Of a stretch of 64,000 nucleotides of DNA, positions 57,490 through 64,000 are shown in pieces. Every line of letters begins with the position of its first letter. The stretch's first letter is position 1. The DNA comes from Telmatactis stephensoni (Eukaryota > Cnidaria > Anthozoa > Actiniaria > Isophelliidae): the NCBI GenBank assembly GCA_029948255.1, contig JALIZF010001873.1, positions 779,001 through 843,000 of the forward strand. The letters run 5' to 3'. The translations under genes were made by a program, and so were the position numbers. Under the pieces are notes generated by a model that saw only the letters and a list, made by a program, of their open reading frames with translations, was not told where the DNA came from and ran no database searches.

Positions 57490-58325
57490 TGTTACACGTC
57501 AGAAGTTGATTTAGCTGAGAAACTAATGGATTCCTTCAAATCCAAGTCCGCCTAGAGTTGGATGTACACGGTGAAAGCATCACATCACAAATCATCTCCC
57601 GATACTCATTTGAAGAACTGTAGCCTTGACACTTTTGAACCTGTTTCCGTGAGTGTAAATCGTCTGTTGAAAGCGGTCTTGTGATCTAGATCCCATTTCT
57701 GGATGTCTTCTTCGTGACTGTCTGACTGAACTCGGTCCTGTACTTACAAAGATTGTAAATCGATGGACTCAGCTGTGATGCCCGACCAATTTAAAGTGGC
57801 TCTGTTAAGACCCCTGCTAAAGAGACCAACCTTGGATCATCGCGAATTTAAGAATTTTCGTCTTATATATCTAATCTTCAGTTTTTGTCAAAAACCATCG
57901 AAAAAGTCGTGATCCACCAACTTATTGACTATTTGGACAGAAATGAACCCCACAAACATTTCCAATCGGCACATAAACGCTAATACAGCTCTGAAACTGC
58001 CTTAATTCGTGTCCACAGCGATATCATGATGGCCACTGATAACCACCAGTCTTACTTGACCTATCATGATCTGCGGCTTTTTATACTGTCGATCATGGTA
58101 TTTTTCTTGAGAGGCTCTCCACTAGGTATGGCATTAATGGGAATACCCTTCAGTGGTTCAGATCCTATCTCAGTGATAGATCTTTTCAGGGTGATACATC
58201 ATCTGTTCATCTACTTCAATGTGGTGTTCCACAGGGCTCAATCGTAGTCCCCATCTGATTCCTTTTGTATACTTCACCTATTGGTGATATTGTGCGGAAT
58301 TATAAAATCAACTTACATCTATATA
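57490..58325 (+). mobile_element. CR1/L2-type LINE reverse transcriptase, dead
   Basis: Read across several frames it follows the family order: FEPVS..., MPDQFKVALLRPLLK.PTLD, EFKNFR, a SKTIEK-like block, QSAHKR, WFRSYLSDRSFQ, QCGVPQGS and YTSPIGDIVR. These match reverse-transcriptase blocks of CR1/L2-type LINEs (polymerase boxes 1 to B). Multiple stops and frameshifts make it non-functional. It breaks off near 58325, just where the YADD catalytic box should follow, and joins a second LINE. Confidence 0.7.
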
Positions 58326-59299
58326 TAAAAAATGAAGTTAATTTTAAAATCAAATCAGCGAAGATAAGATATTATAATCAGTTCTTTAGAATTAACAAAA
58401 ACAACATAAAGCAATCATGGAAGGGGATCAATGGTTTATTAGGGACTAATCGTAATCCAACCATTAAAAACATTCTATTTAACAATAGAACCCATTGTTC
58501 TCCTGCACAAATAAGCGATGCATTAAATTCTCATTTTGCTGAGGTGGGACCAAGATTAGATTCGCAGCTTCCCACTTCTGTAAAGCAATTTTCGGATTAT
58601 ATTGGTCCCACTGAGCATTCTTTCAGTATTAAAGAAACTACAAGAGACGAAGTTATTAAGTTACTTAATGCCTTGCCGTTAAATAAAGCATGCGGCTTGG
58701 ATGGTATTCCCTCCAGGCTACTTAAGGAAGCAAAAGAAATAATAGCTTCTTCTCTTGCCTTTATTTTTAATCTCTCTATTAAAACAGGCATTTTCCCCGA
58801 CGAATGGAAAATTGCCAAGGTAGTGCCTATATTTAAAGAAGGAAAGAAATGTATACCTGGTAATTATAGGCCTATATCTATACTTCCTGTTGTCTCAAAG
58901 GTAATAGAGAGAATTGTTTTTAATCAATTATATAGCTATCTGACAGACCACCACCTGCTTTCTGGTACTCAATCAGGATTCAGGCCATTGCACTCTACAA
59001 TGACCGCCTTACTTGAGGCTACAAATAACTGGCTTTGGAATATGGATGATGGCCTTCTAAATGGAATTATCTTTCTAGACCTAAAAAAGGCCTTCGATAC
59101 TATGAACCATGATATATTACTAGAGAAGCTAAAACTATATGGAGTAGATCAACCCAGCTTGTGCTGGTTTAGTTCTTACCTAACAGAACGGAAACAAAAA
59201 ACGTTTGTTGATGGTGCTCTGTCAGATAGCTATAAAATCAAATGTGGAATACCTCAAGGTTCGATCTCAGGACCACTATTTTTTATTATTTATTCAAAC
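58325..59299 (+). mobile_element. Second LINE reverse transcriptase fragment, truncated
   Basis: One open frame reads through an N-terminal linker (SWKGINGLLGTNRNPTIKN), NYRPISILPVVSKVIERIV, QSGFRPLHSTMTALLE, FLDLKKAFDTMNHDILLEKL (first catalytic Asp) and GIPQGSISGPLFFIIYSN. It then ends at about 59299 before the FADD/YADD box, so two catalytic aspartates are missing. No endonuclease domain is present. It differs in family from the remnant just upstream. The open frame starts inside the older fragment at 58265, a chimera by insertion. The run of about 37 codons after 59299 is non-homologous read-through. Confidence 0.8.
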
Positions 59300-59785
59300 T
59301 TCAAACGCTCGCTTTTATATTATGTACTAGGCGTAAAAAAATGTCCGTTTCCTATTAGTTATTGCGTCTTTTTCTTTGCTTGTTTTCTCATGATAATTTT
59401 TGGCAGCTATTGAAGTTTGTTTTTGAACTATTTTAAATTAAATTTTGCTAAAAACAAAAAGAAGAAACACAGCAATCGCGGGCTACCTGTGTAAGTATGC
59501 AATTCCACACTGAATTCTCACTCCATGTTTTACCGTCAATATCTTTGGAAAAATATTTTCCTTTGTCTTGAAATCTGTTGAATCTTTTTTATTGGCTTGT
59601 ATTTTCATTTTATATTGAACTACAAAAAATAATTGTTTTTCAAACACCGATTATGAGAAGGAAAAGGAATCAAAACTGTTGCGGGCTGCCTGTGTAATTA
59701 TGCAATTCCACACTGAATTCTCACTCCTCGATGGACTTGATAGCCAATCAGCGCGCAAGTTTCGTGTGAGCTATAGGATTCTACA
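59300..59785. repeat. Direct repeat pair, otherwise non-coding
   Basis: GCGGGCT.CCTGTGTAA.TATGCAATTCCACACTGAATTCTCACTCC occurs at about 59478-59526 and 59681-59728. The pair flanks a roughly 150-bp AT-rich segment right before copy B of the duplication. Confidence 0.6.
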
Positions 59786-61199
59786 AAGAACTATACTGAA
59801 GATCTTCATAACAAAAGCTTTCTGCATTAGCAACCGCATCTCGGAGTGCGCGTTAGATCTATTTTATAAAGGTGCTTTATGTTGTATTTACAGCGTACAT
59901 GAAAAAATAAAAAATAAAAAATAAAAATATAAGGAGGAAGACGAAGAAGAAGAGCAGACGAGGACGAAGAGGAGATTGTGAAGGAAGAGCTGGAGGAGGA
60001 GGGCAAGGATGTGCGGGGGGAGGTAAAGGACGAGGGGGAGGCGACTGAAAGGCCAGGGAGGGTTGGTTATAGGCTGGTTTAGGGGAGAAGAAAGACAAAG
60101 AGGAGGAGAACAGAGGAGGAAGAGTATCAGGCCTGGTAGGTGAAGGACCACGAAGAGCAGGGGGCCGAGGGGAAGGAGGACAGCTAGACTACCTTCATCA
60201 GCGAAAGCTTACACCATCGTGATGGTTATCACAGGTCATCTATTTCGGTCCTTAACTAACAATCGTTAGCATAACAACGTAGACATATTATAAACGTAAC
60301 ATTAACTAAGCAGGGGCTAATTCACTAATGAAAGTGATAGATAATAATGGTCAGTTTAATTTAGACTATTGTTAAAGAAAGATCACCACGGCTGTCAAAT
60401 CCTTCATTTCGTTTGGCTTGGTTGACTGGTTCCACGTTGCCTTTAGGGGCATCTAGCTCATTGTCAGCACTGCAACAAAACAGCTTTCTTAAGCCTCTCC
60501 TGAAGTCCTTTATCATCAAGGCATAGAGAAAAGGATTGACCGTGGAGTTTAGGAAGTGAAGAAATTTGGCAGCGTAGATGTGATGGTGGGATCTTACCAC
60601 CTTGGGGTTGAAGTGGTATATATAGCTTTCCACTTGGAAAGGCAACCACGTGACAATGAAGATGACGCTGGCCAAAAGTAATGTCAGCGCAAGTCGTCTC
60701 TCTTTCGATTGTAAAGTCGTTATCGAGGAAGTGGAACATAACAGTTTTACAGCAATGATGGTGTAGCTTACAAATGTAATTAGTAGACACAAAGAAAGAA
60801 GGACCTGAAATCGAAGAAAAGAAATGCTTATCTATCCTTCTAAGTAAAGAGCAATGGTTATATTTTCAGGATTTGAAGTAAAGGTTTATTGCAAAAACGC
60901 GCGAGTAGATTTACTCAAAAACTTGAGCTAGTAAATCGGTGCATCCACAGTAACTCACTTATCCCAGTAAATTTACACAGTTATTTGAGTAACTTAGAGC
61001 CCTTTACTCTAATAATGACAATGACAATTTTTTATTTAGCACCATTATTTTACACATTTTTTCAAATCAATTTAATGTCATTAAAGGTGGTGCAAGCTAG
61101 CTGAATCAACCATAGGTTGTTCGAGTCAGTTAGCTTCCATTAATAAGTTTGCTGTTAAGAAGAGAAAATTAAATATAAATATGCTTTAAGTATCTTAAA

Positions 61200-61426
61200 G
61201 TTACCACCGTGTGCAAAACTATGCGTCCCGCCAGACTAAAGTCTCGATTGGGAATTTGGTCAATAGGCTACCAAAAATCCAGACAGAGGCGGAGTTTTCT
61301 ATACAATGTCTGTACACTTTGTTGTCTTCATGGTAGCCTATAGCCTATTGACCAAATCCTATTGGAGACTTTAGTCAGGGGGGGGGGGCGGGGGGGCGGG
61401 GCGTAGTTATGCACACGGGTGGTAAA
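61200..61426. repeat. Nested foldback with G-run
   Basis: TTACCACCGTGTGCAAAACTA and TAGTTATGCACACGGGTGGTAA are inverted ends. The arms include GACTAAAGTCTC / GAGACTTTAGTC and TTTGGTCAATAGGCTA and partner. A G-rich run occupies 61378-61403. Confidence 0.65.
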
Positions 61427-61573
61427 GTAGAGGGAAAAAAGAAAAATAGAAAAATAGGAGTAATAGAAAAACTGGTAGTTGTTATTGGAGGAGTAATAAT
61501 GAACTAGAGTAACAATAATGTTGTATAAGAGAAGTACAACGATTTTAATAGTTGGTCTTTTCTTAATTTTTAT

Positions 61574-61709
61574 AGGATTCTATAGAGTCCTTTAATAATT
61601 GTTTAAACTTAGCCATACTGGAGGCTTCCTTAATTTTCTCATCAACTGAGTTCCAAGCTTTGGTCCCAGCAAATCTAATATCAAATTTCCCATAGTTAGT
61701 CCGCACTGC
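61574..61709 (-). mobile_element. LINE ORF2 C-terminal fragment
   Basis: The minus strand reads RTNYGKFDIRFAGTKAWNSV then DEKIKEASSMAKFKQLLK, the pattern seen at the extreme C-terminus of many CR1/RTE-like LINE proteins (TNYGKFNIRF.GP..WN..). It is a short piece within the copy B intron element. Confidence 0.55.
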
Positions 61710-62684
61710 GTACGCTTTACTCAAATAGCTGAATAAATTTACTCGGATAAGTGATTTACTGTAGATGCACCGATTTACTCAAGTTTTTGAGTAAATTTAT
61801 TCGCGCGTTTTTGCAATAAACCATGCTTTTTTGAGAGAGGAAGAAGCTGTCTAAATCCACCTTACTTTTCAAAGAAAATGCAATATTATTTCACAAGAAG
61901 GCCTGCGCAATCTTGGCTAATAAAAGTAAAAGGACAAGTAGTATGAGCGCCGGAATGAACTGCAAACGCAAACTTAATTGGAGTGAAATAATTTTGAGTG
62001 CTAGGGTGTGAAAAGATTTAACATATATAAATTCCATTTTCCGTGCGTTTGTACTGTAATAGATGCACAGATAATGTCAAAATGTGGTGAGAATAAAATC
62101 AGAGCGCGCGTCAAATATACCAATTATTATATTAACTGTAGTTAATAGTGGACATTCCACTATCTATTCCTCCTCCATTAGTGATCGGTCCTTATTTAAA
62201 GCTACACAAATAAGCGAGAAGTTAGAACAAAGACGTAAGAAGTGCACAAATTGGGAGTCAAATCGTCAACTTCTTGCTTAGAAGATCGTGTACTAACAAA
62301 CTAAGCTCCTTTTAAGGAACTTAAAATCTTACCATAATAAAAATGAACATTCTAAACCATTTATCTCTGTCGTCTAATCGTACCAGGTAGAAAAGACCTG
62401 TTGCTAGGGCTAGTAACCACGTGACGACGATAGCGCTTGTGTAAGATATCTAGAGGACATAATATCAATTCAAGTTCAATCAACGCCACACACGTATTTC
62501 AAATCAGGTTGTCTTGGACATTCTGAGCAGAGGCTTATCGAGATACTGGAATGTATCAAGTGAAATGGTGAGAGGCAAATAACAGCCCAACGTGTTAACA
62601 TATTTTGGCAAAGATTGTAGCTATACATGAAATGTCTTTTCAATAGGCCACGTTGGAGATATCAAGATTCCTAGCATGATAGCG

Positions 62685-63176
62685 AGGCTCACAGGAGTAA
62701 ACTGCCGAAATAACCACCTAGCAGAAAGAGAATAAAGGTGGCGAGATACGAGACACAAAAACTCTCAACTTGTCGCACAACATTGTTGCGTTGAAGGTTT
62801 TTGATCCATGTTGCGCGTTTTTCACCTCCCGATCTCAATTTTTTGTTGCGTGACAAGTTGTGATCGTGAGGTGAAAATCGCGCAACATCGATCAAAAACC
62901 TACAACGCAACAATGTTGCGCGACAAGTTGAGGGTTCTTGTGTCTCGTATTTCGCCGCCTTAAGTGCATGTATACGATATTGTATTGTGATTATGTAGAA
63001 ATTGTGTCGCTATTTATTCCAATTATTAATTAATGACCTTTCGATCCAATGACACATTATTTGTGATTTTAGGTCAGAAATCAAATTTCTACTAATTTCT
63101 ACATAATTTTCAATATCGTATACACTTATTTTCTTTCTGCTAGGTGGTTATTTCTGCAGTTTACTCCTGTGAGCCT
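62685..63176. mobile_element. 492-bp foldback in intron 1 of copy B
   Basis: The ends AGGCTCACAGGAGTAAACTG and its inverse are near-perfect terminal repeats of about 45 nt, including AAATAACCACCTAGCAGAAA. A second, inner inverted pair (about 62743-62950) holds ACGAGACACAA, CAACTTGTCGC and GTTGCGCG phrases. The element is absent from copy A. No coding sequence. Confidence 0.75.
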
Positions 63177-63852
63177 GAAACCCATCTTCCCTTGGCTAAA
63201 ATGCTTCGGAATAGCGACTCGTTTTCAGTTTCAAACAATACGATCTCAAAAACAGGGCTCCCTGTGCCTACCTGTGGTTCTTTTCTTTGTACATAAGGCG
63301 ACAACACAGCGATCAGTCTCTCTAGAGCAATGGCCGTGAGGGCATAGATCGAGGCATATGACGTAAATATATCAACCATTGCTTGTGCTGGGTAGGTGTG
63401 CTTTGTATCTGTGATATTCCACTGGTTATAATAGCCGCCCGTCACGTAGATGTACATTGGCACGTTTAGAGCTCCAACAAGAAAGTCCGCAACAGCTAAG
63501 CTGAGAAGCAGGTAATAGAAGCGTTTATGGAGGAAAGAACTGTTGATGATAACAACGATTGTAATTCCGTTTACAACAACGGTAACGAACGCCTCGACGC
63601 CATACACGATCAACCAGTCGCGTACTTCTGTCCATGGGCTGCCAACAAAAGAATGCTTTAGAGAAGATCTCGTGGGTCGACTGTGAAAACGTTTGCGCCA
63701 TGTGACGTGGTATCATACCGTGTCTCAGCATTTTGATTGGATAAGAAATCTGCAACGCTTACCAATCGAAACGCCGAGACGCCCGGTACGGCATCAAGAT
63801 ACACGACAAAAACCTTTTCATGGTCATACGAAGTGAATGACTTGGTTGCTCC

Positions 63853-63959
63853 GTGTCTTCCGGTATTCCTCACTCCATTAAAATCGAACTAGTGAGCTGA
63901 GAGTTGTAGGCATAGAGTATTAGAATGTAGTTGTAGTGTGTGCGAGAGTGAGTAAAGTA
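63853..63959 (+). repeat. Partial SINE in copy B
   Basis: The 3' part of the SINE at 50001-50235 (CCGTGTCTTCCGG.ATTCCTC onward) follows directly on receptor 5' flank. The tRNA-like head has gone with the 250-bp deletion. Confidence 0.7.
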
Positions 63960-63978
63960 CCCCCCCCCCCCCCCCCCC
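63960..63978 (+). repeat. Poly-C run
   Basis: Nineteen C bases where copy A has GTGTGCCCCCC, an expansion of a short C tract. Length may be unreliable in the assembly. Confidence 0.8.
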
Positions 63979-64000
63979 ATTGGTGCGCAAGCGCTAGAAT

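Larger units (their letters stand above)
60883..61822. mobile_element. 940-bp element in intron 2 of copy B
   Basis: Terminal inverted repeats of about 90-100 nt begin GGTTTATTGCAAAAACGCGC and contain TTTACTCAAAAACTTGAG and TAAATCGGTGCATC. The element is absent from the copy A intron. Nested inside are a foldback (61200-61426) and a LINE 3' fragment (61574-61709). No transposase was seen. Confidence 0.75.
60361..63613 (-). pseudogene. Three-exon GPCR, copy B, start codon lost
   Basis: Exon 3 is 60804-60361, exon 2 62449-62333, and the exon 1 core runs from 63613 (or upstream) to 63272. Donors and acceptors match copy A. TM1 (VVVNG), TM2 (LAVADFLVG), ERL, TM4, TWLP and NPFLY are intact. Upstream of TM1, two single-base deletions relative to copy A (in the AAAACTGTTTG and CTCAGTGGG regions) throw the conserved ATG at about 63702 out of frame. 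The TM1 frame has no ATG before an upstream stop. Unless a 5' exon supplies a start, no full receptor can be made. The carboxy tail also differs after DAPK because of a one-base indel, ending about four residues later than in copy A. Confidence 0.78.
59786..64000. repeat. Segmental duplication, copy B (runs off window)
   Basis: Matches 45228-50270 in the same orientation: purine-rich stretch, GPCR exons with the same splice sites, 5' flank and SINE. Relative to copy A it lacks the 46600-48440 block, the 283-bp MITE and about 250 bp of 5' flank (A positions about 49877-50129). It has gained insertions at 60883-61822 and 62685-63176. Confidence 0.85.

Noticed and set aside
59877..60151. Proline- and serine-rich minus-strand frames
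   Set aside because: Antisense to the purine-rich repeat in copy B. Similar composition in copy A has no conserved frame.

Overview
The window is animal nuclear DNA. It is AT-rich and gene-poor, with spliced genes whose introns follow GT/AG rules, and it is crowded with foldback elements, tRNA-derived SINEs and LINE remnants. Several repeats (a SINE near 3.5 kb, TATCCAGCGGATAA blocks, AAGGCC...TTTACA foldbacks) and the divergent rhodopsin-like GPCRs look to me like an anthozoan cnidarian, most likely a stony coral. That placement is inference from family resemblance, not from a marker gene.

Layout. 1-9 kb: repeats only, including a hAT-like foldback, a 308-bp foldback with a clean 9-bp target duplication, and a minisatellite. 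9.0-10.3 kb: an intact single-exon class A GPCR on the minus strand. 11-18.9 kb: SINEs, nested foldbacks and a long G-rich polypurine tract. 18.9-22.1 kb: a 3.2-kb near-perfect palindrome whose arms stop at TTAA on both sides. 22.2-25.3 kb: a plus-strand gene with three visible exons that joins two WW-like domains to 15 C2H2 zinc fingers. 26.3-27.4 kb: exon-like minus-strand sequence of an unrecognised membrane protein, interrupted by a foldback element with a poly-C run. 33.2-34.1 kb: a second single-exon GPCR on the minus strand, with an apparent one-base frameshift between TM2 and TM3.

45.2-50.3 kb and 59.8-64.0 kb are two copies of one segment. Each carries a three-exon GPCR on the minus strand. 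Splice sites reconstruct a 326-residue receptor in copy A. Copy B keeps its splice sites and TM core but has lost an in-frame ATG in exon 1. Each copy has its own transposon insertions in both introns, so the duplication predates those insertions. Between the copies lie AAGGCC foldbacks, tandem repeats, a 2.5-kb composite foldback with two oppositely oriented 10-11-bp arrays, and a chimera of two dead LINE reverse-transcriptase fragments.

All four receptor loci lie on the same strand, which suggests a locally expanded GPCR cluster. All lack the usual TM3-ECL2 disulfide cysteines. The WW/zinc-finger gene is the other clear protein-coding locus. Most of the remaining sequence is repeat-derived or shows nothing I can support. 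I saw no CRISPR array, rRNA or convincing functional tRNA gene.
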